From NCBI GenBank assembly GCA_003290165.1, contig QNQO01000449.1:496001-560000 (forward strand): a DNA stretch of 64,000 nt, given 5' to 3'. A program made the translations under genes and the position numbers. Numbering within the stretch: the stretch's first letter is position 1; each line of letters opens with the position of its first letter. Shown in pieces: positions 44,761 to 56,484 of this stretch. This stretch comes from Berberis thunbergii. Taxonomy: Eukaryota; Streptophyta; Magnoliopsida; Ranunculales; Berberidaceae. The notes under the pieces were generated by a model, which had not been told where the DNA came from, did not search any database, and saw nothing but the letters and a program-made list of their open reading frames with translations.

Positions 44761-45442
44761 ACTTAGCAATCATTGTTGTCTTTTGTTCTTGTTGTTTTTT
44801 GGGCAATTTTCGTTTTTTCTTTGTGCCACATGTTTGCTGATATTATAATTTATTATTGATTGGTGATAGAAAATAATTATCGTTCTATTATTGCTGATAG
44901 TTAATGTGTTCCGAAATAGAACAAACCCACAACACAAAATCCCAATCCGACAAAAGTGAACACGATCAGTCAAATCTAGGATTTGGGTATATGAAAATGT
45001 ATTTTATGGTTCACACTGCTCCATTTTGGAACTAACGCAAGAATATTTTTCAGTTATAATGTAGTATCTTAGTTAATTTTGCAATAGTTATCAGAGTTGA
45101 CCTTGCAATTTCCTCCAAACCAAAGTTGAGTGTAGGAATGAGAAATACAAAGGGTTACTAAACTTCAAAGTTTGAGTCTTTTTGCTTGCTAGATTTCATG
45201 TTTAAGTTCGGGTTTGATAAAAGCTAAGGTGATTAATTAGTATGATGGGTTTGCTAGGTTCACCTATTTTTTTATTTATTAAGAAAGGGTGTTATTATGT
45301 CAATGTTATTTAATTGTTTTTTCCTTTATTGTTTCTAGCATAGTATAAATTAAAATCTGAGACTACTCATCTTAATGTATTTGTTCATTTACTTTTAACT
45401 ATTATGTTGCTAACAAGATATCTGCTATTTGTTTTGCTTTAG

Positions 45443-47646
45443 GTTAAGGAAGTATTTTCTGCTATTGCCCCTGCAGTTGGTTTGGTTGCTGGTCAAACTT
45501 CAATTGCAGATGAGATCGCAGTGCTTATTAAGAGACCTAAGCTTGAGGCAGGTGTTTGTTATGACCCAGAAAGCTGCTACATGGAGTTGCAGAATGCAGT
45601 GGACATATTAGTGGCAACCCCTGGATGACTAATGGACCATATAAATACACAAAGGGGTTCACTCTTGAGCATCTCTGTTATCTAGTATGTACAACAAACA
45701 AAAACTTGTGTTTTTTGTAAGTATGAAAAACTTTAATTTGTTTTTGTTGCATGTTCAGAATGTACCTGCAAATGGATAATTTGTTTGTAAAACATAAAAG
45801 AGTTTCTTTGCAAGTAGGAAAAGAGTTACTCGCTGACAGTCAATTCCTGAGACCATTATTCAATAGTTCATGTTTGCAACGCCAGAAAGATAGAGTTACT
45901 TGTTGACAGTCAATTCCTGAGACCATCTAAATAATTTCCCATGTCACCAAAAATAGTCAGTGAAAAATGTTTGATTTGTTCTTTTTTATGGATATTTTCT
46001 GGACCACGTGTTAATTGTCATACAATTGGGAACATAGATAGATGCACACACACAAACAATCTCATGCTCATAGTATCATGATTCCTCAAACAAATTTACT
46101 AACTAAACATTTAGGGTCACTCAATCACCATGCTACTTTTCTTGTATGAGTACCATTGTACACATGATTTGAGTTGTTATTTATTTATGTATTTATTTCA
46201 TTTGGGACATTGTTGAATCTTAAACTGAATTTTATAGGTAGTGGATGAAACAGATCATTACTCATAGCAGCATATCAGTCCTGGTTGCCTACAGTTCTTC
46301 AGTTGACAAGTTCAAGTGGTGAAGGAATTTTTCACCATGCTAGTAAATTTGCTCATTTTACTATTGGTTCCTTGAGAACTATAAGGAAGTTGTATGTTCT
46401 ATCATTTATCATACTTCAACATCTACCATGTTATGCTCCTTGTTCTCTTGGATGAAAATGTTGTTGAATGCGAAATTTTTTGCAACACTGATGTTCGGAT
46501 ATATAACCATGACTTTCATCTAGGAAAAAAAACTGCACATAACCATATGATTTTGACTCATCAAAAGGATCTCTTTGATGAAGGTCAATTTGATTGGGCT
46601 ATCCAGATGTCGATGCTTTCTGCTGTTTTTATTGCTTAGCAGTGTAGTATACCTGGTCTTGTCAAGTTTTATAAACTAGATCATTTGATGCTTTGGCTTT
46701 TTGAAGTTTATTTAGAAAATATGTCTGGTTGGACCCATTCATGTTGTGCCCCTAGGTAGACAAAGACAAACCTTTTCATCTTTCCTAGTTTCCACTTAAA
46801 CTTAGTTTTTTTTATTGATGAATATGAAAACTAGCTCTGAAATATGTCTCCTATTTGATTTGATATTGTCTTTCTTCTTTTAAATTAAGAAAGGGATGTT
46901 GTAGAAGTTATATGAACTCCTAAAAGCTACGTTTTGGTTTCTTAATCTCTGTGTTGTAGTGGCGTTGAAAGAGGATTCAAGGGAAATGCTTATCCAAGGC
47001 TTGTGAAGATGGTACTATCTGCTACCTTGACGCAGGATCCGAGCAAGCTTTCCCAGCTTGATCTACATTGTCCTCTATTTTTGACAACTGGGCCTCAATG
47101 TTATCGGTTACCTGAAATGCTAGAATCTTACAAGCTGGTAGGTGTCACCTACTTGCTTACATGTATACACGAATTTACTTAATTTTCTAAGAGCTGTTCA
47201 TATAAGAAGTCACTTTCTACTCTTGTACACACGGTTAATCGGAAGATTGAATGACTTCTATAAATATCCAAATATTTCTTTTAATAAGTTGCATAGATGA
47301 TGCACAAATCTTTGTCTGAGTTAACAAAACTTAAATTTATTTGTGCTAGTTATGAGCTATGTGAGGCCGGCCCATAAAAATTTGTCAGTTTTGTCGACAT
47401 ATCTCACACACTAATGTCAGCGAACTTGACAAGCTGGCATGATTTCAAAAAATGTTGTACCTTAATTAATTATTACCAGATGTTGATATAAATATAGAGG
47501 GAGGAATTGCATGAGTTTTTTTCTTCTTCTTTTTTTGTACACTTGTCTTTAGCTATTGTATAATCCTTCTTCGACTACTTTGCAGATTTGTGAATCAAAG
47601 CTCAAACCACTATTCTTAGATTCCCCGCTACTTCAAAGCCTACTAG
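45443..47646 (+). pseudogene. RH1: DEAD-box RNA helicase 1 (RH1) fragment
   Basis: Four exons with GT/AG borders. 45443-45684 has VKEVFSAIAPAVGLVAGQTS, then NAVDILVATPG, a stop in place of the motif-Ib Arg, LMDHIN, then a +1 shift before FTLEHLCYL. 46240 to about 46389 has VVDETD (motif II in the DETD form known for RH1), then a shift, then AYQSWLPTVLQLTSSSGEG and GSLRTIRK. 46960-47137 has GVERGFKGNAYPRLV and KMVLSATLTQDPSKL (motif III SAT). 47586-47646 has ICESKLKPLF and LLQSLLG. So it covers the middle of the N-terminal RecA domain to the linker; the Walker A motif and the second RecA domain are absent. Introns retained. Nonsense and frameshift mutations exclude a functional helicase. Confidence 0.9.
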
Positions 47647-47798
47647 GTAATATTGGAAGACATATGTGAGGTTGAAATAACCAAACAAGCCATCTTATAA
47701 TGACTGTTGACTTTATTTATTGGTGTGTATGTTTCCACCTTCACTTGCAAAGTAGAATTGCTTTCTTTTTTAGGAACTAACTTTATTTTGTGATGCAG

Positions 47799-48970
47799 GT
47801 GAGGATTTTCCCTCGGTGCAAATGCCATTTGAATGGCTAGTGCAGTTGGTTCCTCCATTAAGAACGAGAGCATTCTCTATTTCATCTTCCCCTTCATCCT
47901 AATCAAGTGCACTTGACTGTGAGCGTGTTATCATGGACGACACCTTTCAACAGGAAGCGATCAGGCCTTTGTTCAACGTGGTTGGCAGGATTTCATCCTC
48001 AAGAAGTATGACTGTTATACCCGTGAATAAATAGTTGTTTCCTTGCTTAGTATGGAAATTTAAAATTATTAATGTACAAGAATTACATTGCATAAAATCA
48101 ACAATGATTGTCATAGTTTTGTGATTTGATCGCAAAACTTATTTTAAGAAAAAAGATGGTGCTATTTAAATAGGACACCTGGGCACCATTTGGGGTAGAA
48201 CTGTACTGCGTAATCTAAAATTGTGGGGATTTATTAGAATTGGATCTATTTAGTTAGTAAACATGAGTACTAAGTGGGACTGCATCCTTTATATATTTTC
48301 TTCTCATTAGTACTCGTTAATGAGAATTCGGGATGTAAGTTGTGTCCTCTCCTTTTTCTAATTATAAGAAGTGATGCAGAATTTCTCCCGATAAAAGTTG
48401 CAAAGAAGCTAATTGTATGAAAATTGTAATGCAGGTACTTTTATATGCTAATGGTATGCCTGTTGTCATCAGGTGTCCATATCCCTGTTTGGGTCAACCG
48501 TGGTTTGCTTCCTCCTCCACCACCATCACTTCCCCTCATTCTCATTGGACCTGGAATAGGTTGTGCACCTTTTCGTGGATTCATAGAAGAACGAGCATTA
48601 CAAAGCGCTTCTACACCAACTGCTCCGGTTATTTTCTTCTTCGGTTGCAGAACTGAAGATGACTTCCTATACAAAAACTTTTGGCTATCTCAATCACAAA
48701 ACAATGGTGTATTGGCAGAAATAAAGGGCGGGGGTTTCGTTATTGCTTTCTCAGGAAACCAGCCACAGAAGGTGTACATGCAGCATAAGATGGAGGAAGA
48801 GAGACAACGGGTGTGGAGTTTGTTAAGCACCGGTGCTGCTATTTACATTGCAGGATCTTCAACCAATATGCCTGCAGATGTATCGTCTTGCATTGAGACT
48901 ATAGTATCGAAGGAGAGTGGGGTTCCTAGGGAATCTGCTCTGCAATGGTTGAGAGCACTGGAAAGGGCTG
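47799..48970 (+). pseudogene. ATR3: NADPH-dependent diflavin oxidoreductase (ATR3/TAH18) fragment
   Basis: Follows RH1 by 150 bp in the same sense. Exon 47799-48005 reads DFPSVQMPFEWLVQLVPPL and RTRAFSISSS (FAD-binding motif), then after a one-base shift HPNQVHLTVSVLSWTTPF and GLCSTWLAGFHPQ. Exon 48473-48970 is open over 166 codons: VHIPVWVNRG, LILIGPGIGCAPFRGF (NADPH-binding loop), FFFGCRTEDDFLY, AAIYIAGSS and SGVPRESALQWLRALERAG, then a GTAGGC donor. These are the FAD/NADPH half of the enzyme that passes electrons to DRE2 in cytosolic Fe-S cluster assembly. The flavodoxin half and the last exon are missing. The frameshift in the first exon marks it as a pseudogene, though the second exon is remarkably intact. 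Confidence 0.92.
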
Positions 48971-49479
48971 GTAGGCTGGTAGATACTTTGTTGAAGCCTG
49001 TTCATGAATTTGCTTCTTGTAAAATAAATCACTTCCACATTAAGAAGAAAGCATGAAAGAGAATCAACCATGTTGCAGAGTATTGAGGAAAGATAATGAA
49101 TTGAAGGCACGATTCTTTGATTTTAGCTCATTTTTCAGATGATTTCAATTGACAGGATATATACATCTTAAACTCATTTGTTTGAAGATATAAGCAGGCG
49201 GGATTCTTTGGTTTCAACTGATTTACGAACACTAGTAATCCCTTATTGCGTCTCTGGGGCAACGAGATTTTTCTATTTGTCGTGTACTTGTAAGTCTTTA
49301 ACGGTGTTATTGATACCCTGAAGACACTCTTAAGATTATTCAATACAATATCTCATTTTTTCTTTCAATATTTTTTTGATACGTTACTTGACTGTGGTTG
49401 CTGTAATAGTTTGGTACAATCTTACTTGACTGGAAATTAGACGTTGACGCTTTGGGGAGCTCAGATATAATGTCATGTG

Positions 49480-49676
49480 ATCCCAGAAGCAGATTAAGTT
49501 TCAGAAATGCTATGGTAAAGTATACGATAGCATTTCAGAAACGCTATAAAAGGTCAACTTAAAATAGCGTTTTAAAAACGGTATAATAGACCCTGTATCT
49601 ATTATAGCTCCGGCAGACACAACATTTTCTAAAACGCTATGGTATCCTACCATTAATGGGCATTTTTCTTGTAGTG
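49480..49676. repeat. CACTA-3 right subterminal repeats
   Basis: Seven or so copies of (A)AACGCTAT / ATAGC(G/A)TTT in both orientations, ending at the terminus GGGCATTTTTCTTGTAGTG. Confidence 0.75.
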
Positions 49677-49899
49677 AAAAAACAAGCAAAAAAACACACG
49701 TACATGGGAGGAAAGAACAAGGCTTCAGAATTTTCATATCTTTACCACATAAATTACAAACATTATCAATAGAAACATGATGAGTTGAAAAGTTATTAAG
49801 TAGGGTGAATGTTTATAAGGATTTTCCATATGAAAAATAAAAAAAAAATCAAACATTTTGCAAGCCAAAAGTTAAAAAGCATTAATGGATTAAATAATT

Positions 49900-51601
49900 G
49901 TTTAAACCTTGATATTACCTTTTAGACGAACCCCAAAAAATTATGTCTTTCCTTCTAGTAGGACGTAAAGGAATCTTAGAAATTTGATTCACTAGAAAAT
50001 GATTTAAGTAAGAGTAAATTCCAAGAAACACCATGAGAATTTTCAAAAAAATAGCATCACCCACACGGGAAGGGAAAGAAATTGTTTTTGAAGAGGGGTG
50101 TGCCGGTTTGAATTTTAAAGGTTTTTGCCTACATCTAACCAAAGGTCTAACCAAAAATAAATATCTTTACCATCACCAATTTGCCAAATAAGATGAGGCA
50201 GAATATGAGAGATAGTATTACAAGTACCTTTCTAGTTGAATGATCCCAAAAAAAAATTTATGGAATAAATAATATTCTTGCAAGTAAAATAGATGGATTT
50301 TCAAAGCTGTGGTTTTGGGTCATTCGAACAATCAAGATAATGCCAAAATATTTTGACATAAGAACGAGGTTTTCCTCATATTAGGAATATTAAACCTCCG
50401 TTTTGACGAGGAGAGTAATCTTCTGCCATTTGTAGAGATAAAGATAATTACTATTTGCCAACCCATTCCACCAAAAGTGTCGATTCAAATTATCAAAAGA
50501 AATAGTAATCGAGATTGGAAGGAGATAAGCAAGCATAGTATAAATAGGAATGGCATTGGCCATGTATATAATCCTAACAATTCTACCCACCTGAGAGAGC
50601 GTTCTTGCTTTCCAACTAGCCAAATGACTTGAAACTTTATCAATAAGGATTTGGAACCCCACTTTTTTGAATTTAGAAAAAAGTAACGAGAGCCTAAGTC
50701 ATTTGCTTTGAAGCCCCAAGTTTTGAGAATTTGCCTAATCATTTTTTTGAAGTTTGGGATGAGTATTAGAGCTAAAGAAAATGGAAGATCTATCAAAATT
50801 AACCTTTTGCCGTGAACTATCACAATAAATTTTAAAAGCGTCTTTAAGCTTATGGCAAGCCAAAAGAGAAACTTTAGGAAAAAAAATAAGATCGCCACAT
50901 ACAAAAGATGGTTGATAAAAGTGTGGATCTTCTTTAACCTTAATCTCTTCTAAGTCTTTATCATTATCGGCTTTACGGATGAGCCCTGAAAGAGCTTTAG
51001 AAGCAAAAATGAGGAGATAGGGAGAAAACGAGGTTCCTTGGTTAAAAACCATGAGATGGTAAAAGAGAAAAAATAGGAGACCCTTTTAAGAGAATTGAAA
51101 GATAACTAGTTGAGATACACTGAGAGATCACGCAAACCTAGGCATTTGAAAAACTCAATTTTGACTTAATCTCCAGGAGAAAAAGCCATGTCTATCATAG
51201 GCTTTAGCCATATCAAGTTTAACAGCCACCCAGGGAAGGCTTTATTTACGCATTATCTTCATTTGATAGAAAGCTTCACGAGCAATACCCACATCATCCA
51301 AGATGGATCCATTACTAAGAAAAACTCTTTTATTCAGAGATATAAATTTATCCATAATGGGTTTCATTATGTTTACTAAAATTTTCATAATACCTTTATA
51401 CACCACATTACAAAGACTAATCAGTCTAAATTTATCTAGAGATGAAGGATTATCAACTTTAGGAATAGAGCAATAAAAGTAGCATTCAAAATAGGATTCG
51501 TTACCTTTCTATGGAAGAAATTTTACACCATGTTCACCACGTCCTACCCAATAATATTGGGAGAAAAAAAAACATAGAAACCATCAGGGCCAAGGGATTT
51601 A
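49900..51601 (-). mobile_element. L1-type LINE reverse-transcriptase remnant
   Basis: Minus-strand ORF2 remnant, read with several shifts. KSLGPDGF near 51600-51580 is the fingers motif; FRLISLCNVVYKGIMKILV near 51430-51375; KLDMAKAYDR near 51222-51190. NQGTSFSPYLLIFASKALS near 51045-50985 is the RGLRQGDPLSPYLF-type motif. KLKDAFKIYCDSSRQKVNF (about 50860-50800) is the thumb side, and KVSSHLASWKARTLSQVGRI with IPIYTM are at 50660-50540. The YADD active site is degenerate (CGDLIFF). Downstream IPLRPTRRKDIIFWGSS (about 49980-49925) belongs to the C-terminal region. Its upstream side is cut at 51602 by the gypsy LTR. Confidence 0.85.
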
Positions 51602-52206
51602 TGACTGCCCATATCAGGCCCAAGTCATCCAATCACAGACAATCCTAATGAAATATGGCATGAACGGACCATGCTCAGGCCAGAAGTCCCAGTTAGGCCC
51701 AATTCAGCCTATAAGTCAGAAGATCAAGCCAAGATTATATAAGCCCAATATGGCAAAAATCTAGGAGCTTGGCCTAAGGCAGAAAGGCTAGCCCTTGGGC
51801 TAGAATATACCCAAAGCTCATTTAGACCACTCATAGTCTAACTAAGGAAAAGGACATTGAGTCCTAAAAGGAAAAAAAAAAAGAAGAAGATTAAGTTATG
51901 GAAGAGAGAGAACCCTACAAGGATATATATATATGACTTGATAGATGGATGATCTAAATAAGACTTTCTCCCTTTATTGCACAATCAGAGGTAGAGTCAA
52001 GGTAGGAGAAAATTCTTTCATTATATAAGGTGGACAAGGGAAAGGACTGAGGTATTCAACCCCTAATTAAATTAGCCGAATTCAACCTTCTAGTTCAAAA
52101 CCTAACTTTACCATCGGAGTGCCTTTGGTCACCCACACAATGGCCATTAGTTCAAGGTTGCTCATTTTGCAGCTCAAAGTCAAGGAAGACGAATTTGTGC
52201 ACATCA
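51602..52206 (+). repeat. 5' LTR of a Tat-type gypsy element
   Basis: Starts TGACTGCCC inside the LINE and ends GTGCACATCA, directly before a PBS-like site. Contains CATCGGAGTGCCTTTGGTCA near 52113-52132, shared with 1436-1452. An AT dinucleotide run at 51926-51940. No second LTR found, because the element's 3' part is missing. Confidence 0.75.
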
Positions 52207-52207
52207 G

Positions 52208-52226
52208 TTTGGCGTCATCCGTGGGG
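52208..52226 (+). other. primer binding site
   Basis: TTTGGCGTCATCCGTGGGG, close to the TGGCGCCGTCTGTGGGGA form found after the 5' LTR of plant Tat-type elements. Confidence 0.7.
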
Positions 52227-52290
52227 AAAGACAATTTCCTAAAACCCTAAACACAAACATACACCCTGCTAAAACCAAAAGCTCCAAAGC

Positions 52291-53725
52291 ATGGCAACCA
52301 ACACAAGATCTCGTGCTAACAATAGGAACACTAAGCCAGCCAATGCTCCTGCCAGCGGAATCCCACCATAGGGCCAAACTGCTCTAACAACCTATGCAAT
52401 ACAACAACAGGGCCTTGCCCTTAGAGCAGTCACGATGGACCCCGTGTAGAACAGATGTTGGCTCGAATGGATCAGCTTACACAACTGGTAGAAATACTTG
52501 CCTAGGAGCATCCTCCACCATTGGAAAATGACAGGGACCCAGACAGGGCTTAGACTCAACAAGAAAATAGGGAGCACAATCAAGAAAGAAAAAACACTCC
52601 TACTTGGGACCGAAGGGCCAACCCTGAAGGAAACTAGAGGGACGAGGGAGTTTGAGAAGACCATGCATGAAGGGCTGACAAAATTGTCGTCTGAAATCTA
52701 CTCCGACTCAGAGCTACGGACCTAGGGGTCTTATACAACCTTAGAATCCCTCCATTCTTGGAAAAGATCATGAACGTGCCTTTGTACAAGAAAGTCATCC
52801 CCCCGAAGCTTGAGTTTTAAAATGAATTAAAAAATCCATCAAACCCCCCAACACCATTACCACCACGTGATGACATTGAAGGAAAAATCTGAGGCCATCA
52901 TGTGTCGAACCTTCCCCACCGGCCTAAAGAAGGCAGCTCTGACTTGGTTCCATAGCCTCCAACCAATGTCAATTGATCATTCTAATTGCTGGAAAGGCTT
53001 TCATTACTCGATTCGTGGGAAGCCAACAGATCAGAAATGGTCCCCACTATCTGCTCAGTCTCAAATAGAGGCCCAACGAGACTCTCTGAAAATACATGAC
53101 GCAGTCCAACAAGGAGTTGACCTTGATTGATATCTACAATGATGACGCATCTATCACTGACTTCACCTCCAGCCTCAAAGGAGTTTAGTTTTTTTATTTT
53201 GACCTTGGATCTCCTAAGAGACATGGTGGACTTGTTGAAAAGTGCATAGAAATACATCACCTTGTATGAGACGTGGGCAGCTAAGAAAAGATGTGAGAAC
53301 GAGACGAAGCCTTCCTCTAAGACCCGTGATAGGAGAGAAGAGAAGAAGCAGGAAGAAGTAAACGAATCCAAGAAGATACGGAGTGACAACAAACCTAAGT
53401 TGGGCAAGACAAAGTTTGAAAATGCCACCAACTACGTCAACTCTAGGTATCACCCCTACACTTTGATCAATACCAATTTGTCTAAAGTCATTTATGCTAT
53501 GAAGCACCCGAAGGATATCAAGTGGCTTTTAAAGCTAAAGGAGATCCTTCAAAGTGGGATACAAACAAGTATTATTCATTCCACAAAGATAATAGCCACG
53601 ACACTGAGGACTGCAAAAAATCAGGAATGAGATCGAATACTGGGTCCAGAGAGGAAGAATCAAAGAATTTGTGGGCTTGGGAAAAACTAGTCCTCGAGAA
53701 TGGAGAAAAAGGAGTCTATAAATGA
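52291..53725 (+). pseudogene. gypsy gag (Tat-type), decayed
   Basis: Starts MATNTRSRANNRNTKPANAP (52291) and is broken by many stops and shifts. Recognisable blocks: EAIMCRTFPTGLKKAALTWF at about 52890-52950, the capsid-like core of retrotransposon Gag, followed by HSLQPMSIDH. A Lys/Glu-rich stretch follows at 53270-53400. Then KYYSFHKDNSHDTEDCKKSG (about 53563-53625) is the Tat-type version of the zinc knuckle, with the leading Cys replaced by Tyr-Tyr. Role of the intact protein: virus-like particle formation. Confidence 0.8.
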
Positions 53726-53819
53726 AATTGAAAGAAAGACTCGGACGTTATATGCATCCTATATGACGCGAGAGAAGATTAGGGACAATCCAACCGATTA
53801 AGAAAGAGATCATTTCGAG

Positions 53820-54385
53820 AGTTGTGGACTAGATCTCAGTATAAAGACCGCCCTATTCAACATGCTCGAGTAGAACACCCCATTCAGAGTCTGACATTCA
53901 CGAAGTGGACATGCAGGGAGTCCACTTCCCCCAGAAGTCCATATGTTATCTCTATCGGGATAGCAAAGTGGGACGTGAGAAGGTTGTTGCTAGACACAAG
54001 AAGTTCAACCAATATTTTGTTTCTAGAAGCATTCCAGATAATGCAGTTGAATGAGGAGGAGTTGACGTTGGTTAACCACTCCATGATCATTGAGCTTCAG
54101 TGGAAAGAAATGTTTCCAAGTCAAAATTATCAGATTACCTGTAGTGGCAGGGGAGCTGACCTTGCAGAAGGTCCTGCTAGCAAAGTTTATGATCGTCGAT
54201 GCCCCATCTACGTACAACATAATTATGGGTAGACCATGGATCCATCACACGGGAATAGTGGTCTCAACGCAGCACCAATGCCTCAAGTACCCTGCTAATT
54301 ATGAAGTGAGGATCATCAGGGGAGATCAACCCACTACAAGATACTACTACTATGCAACAATGAAGCTATCGAACAAATAACAATC
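53820..54385 (+). pseudogene. gypsy aspartic protease, decayed
   Basis: SPYVISIGIAKWDVRRLLLD then TRSSTNILFLEAFQIMQL (about 53932-54050) is the retropepsin motif region. The catalytic D-T/S-G becomes D-T-R, so the active-site glycine is lost. After a frameshift, GELTLQKVLLAKFMIVDAPS then YNIIMGRPWIHH (about 54148-54250) is the usual flap-to-RT linker (Y..I.GR..). Non-functional. Confidence 0.8.
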
Positions 54386-54499
54386 ACAATCCGGGCTAGA
54401 AGAGTTATCTATGGAATCAGAAAACTAGTCTCCATACGCGGATAGTGAAACACCACCCTGTCCGAGAGGAAGACCAAATGGTGGACAACTAGATGAAGA

Positions 54500-55325
54500 G
54501 TCAGTCACTATCTATTTAGATAGCCGTGATAATACTAGAGAGTTCCAGATATGCTCTAATCTCAGTAAAAACAAACTAGTTGACCAGCTGATAAAGCTTC
54601 TGAAAGAAAACGAGGATGTCTTCGCCTGGGTGATGAAGGATATTGTGGGAATTGACCCCTCCATTATCACACACCGACTAGAGCTCAATCTAGACCTGAA
54701 GCTAGTCAAACAGAAGAGGATGTTGATGGCCCCTAAGTGCAATCAGGCCATTAATGAAGAAGTACAGAGGCTACTGAATATCGGCACGATAAAAAAGTCA
54801 TGTTATCCAGAGTGGCTAGCAAATACGATCCTGGTGAAAGAAACGAGAAGTAGAGAGTCCGTATGGACTATACAGACCTCAATAAGGCTTTCCATAAAGA
54901 CAATCTTCCACTCCTTAATAAACCAGATTGTTTAAGCAACCTCTAGACATAACCTCCTCAGTTTCATGGATGCTTAATTTGGATACAACCAGATCAAGAT
55001 GCACCTACCAGACTAGGAAAAAACCTTTTTCATAATAGAGGTGTACATAATGCTACCGAGTGAAGTCATTCGAACTAAAAATGCAGCAGCAACATGTCAA
55101 AGGCTGATCAATCGCATGTTCAAATAGCAAATTTTGAAACCAATGGAGGTTTACATTGATGATATGCTCGTAAATATGCTCCATAGTCCTAACAACATTG
55201 TGAACCTAAAATAAGCCTTATCTCAACTTCGCAAGTACCGAATGAAGCTCAATCACATAAGTGCACCTTCGGAGTAGAGTCTAGAAAGTTCCTAAGTTAC
55301 ATAGTCAACCAAAAAGGAATATAAG
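54500..55325 (+). pseudogene. gypsy reverse transcriptase, truncated and decayed
   Basis: MKDIVGIDPSIITHRLELNL (from about 54633) and INEEVQRLLNIGTIKKSCYP then EWLANTILVK (about 54751-54840) are the RT N-terminus. After a shift come FMDA, then a stop, FGYNQIKMHLPD (about 54963-55010), NAAATCQRLINRMF (about 55078-55120) and MEVYIDDMLV (about 55144-55172), the last with an intact YIDD active-site motif. Sequence ends at 55325, where the third gag-only LTR begins, so RNase H and integrase are missing. Confidence 0.88.
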
Positions 55326-56250
55326 TGATGCAGATTTAACTAACTTAAATAAATCATTTAATTTAACCTAGTCTTAATAACTGCAAGTGCACAATGTCTA
55401 ACTGGTAGACAAGGGCAAGTACAAGTCAATCCCACAAGGACTGTGGTTGCAATTAAATTTCAGAGTTGACTTAAACTAATTTATATGGGGGTTACAACAA
55501 TCAAAATATCTAAACTAAAAATCAAATTAAAAAGGCAAAATAAAAAGTTTTTAATAAAATAAAAAGGGAAACCAAGGCATTGGATCCACCAATTCAGTTT
55601 TTCAAGTTATTTTAATCTAACTTATTATTTTCTAAAGTGAAAAGCTTTAGGGATGAGAATCCCTTGCTTGCATCGATGATGTGATCGTTTAGAACAATTC
55701 AGTTTTAAAATCCAATGTTACAATTAACTTCAACATAAATTATAGACTCTTAGCATTGGGTGCCTTGTTATGGCACACTCAATCACAAGTCTAATTTATT
55801 ACGTTTCAACTCCTAGCATTGAGTGTCTTATTACAGCACACTCAATCACAAGTCTAACTTAACCAATTAAAACTAATGCTTTAAATATTAGTAAAGAAAA
55901 CTCTAACTATCGACTAGTCTAGATCAAATCCGATATAACCGGTGAAAGTAATTTAATAATACTCAGAAATTAAATGTATTTTGCAGTTAAGCACATAATA
56001 AAATAAAAAGTCAAACTAGAACAAACTTTTGAAACCCAATTGGTTTCATCTTAGCCTTGGTAAAGGGTTTAACTCTCCATGGTAGTTGTGATCACAACAT
56101 CAATGGAGGTGGAATTCATCTCTGCACGAACACGAATCCCAAGAAAAGGTTGTTGATGGACTGTGGTGGCTCAGTCAAACACTGGGGTGCAAATAGCAAA
56201 AATTGATTCAAAAATCAGTTTTTCTCCGAAAAATCCAATTGAGCACGAAA
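55326..56250 (-). repeat. third copy of the gag-only element LTR (solo or truncated)
   Basis: Starts TGATGCAGATTTAAC, matching the LTR terminus at 38634, and follows that LTR block by block: GACAAGGGCAAGTAC; TAGCATTGGGTGCC and TAGCATTGAGTGTC (a duplicated segment); ATCAATGGAGGTGGAATTCA. Similarity fades near 56250, well short of the ~1.9 kb full LTR, and no interior follows. It interrupts the gypsy RT. Confidence 0.75.
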
Positions 56251-56259
56251 AGACAAGGG

Positions 56260-56480
56260 GCAGGCAAGCTGAATCCAAACTAGGGAAAACCTTATAAAGT
56301 GACAAAGATCAACAAGTCAGGAACCTACTGATTAGAAAGCCTGAGTGAATAAAGTCTAAAGAGACCATGGAATATGGAACATTTGAAAAAATATTATCAA
56401 TAAAACAAAGTTATATTCTCTAAAAGTCCATTTTTAGCTCTATGAGAGCATGCAATAATGACTTTAAAAGAAAAAATGGG
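56260..56480. other. short spacer between LTR fragment and tandem array
   Basis: AT-rich, no recognised feature. It begins where LTR similarity is lost (about 56250) and may contain the undetected end of the LTR or the resumed gypsy element. Confidence 0.3.
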
Positions 56481-56484
56481 AAGC

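Larger units (their letters stand above)
44368..49676. mobile_element. CACTA-3: CACTA element carrying RH1 and ATR3 fragments
   Basis: Left terminus CACTACACCACAACTACCC (44368) and right terminus GGGCATTTTTCTTGTAGTG (ending 49676). In inverted orientation the two ends share CACTAC plus the word CCCATTAAT. Flanking triplets are AAA (44365-44367) and AAA (49677-49679). Subterminal repeats are a different family, around AACGCTAT/ATAGCGTT, seen at 49508-49645 and as GTGCTATG at 44421. No transposase gene. The 5.3-kb interior consists mostly of two host-gene fragments in the same sense. Orientation of the element itself is unknown. Confidence 0.78.

Noticed and set aside
44427..44848. Open frames in the CT-rich block of CACTA-3
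   Set aside because: Three frames and the opposite strand are open together; no domain, so composition rather than coding.
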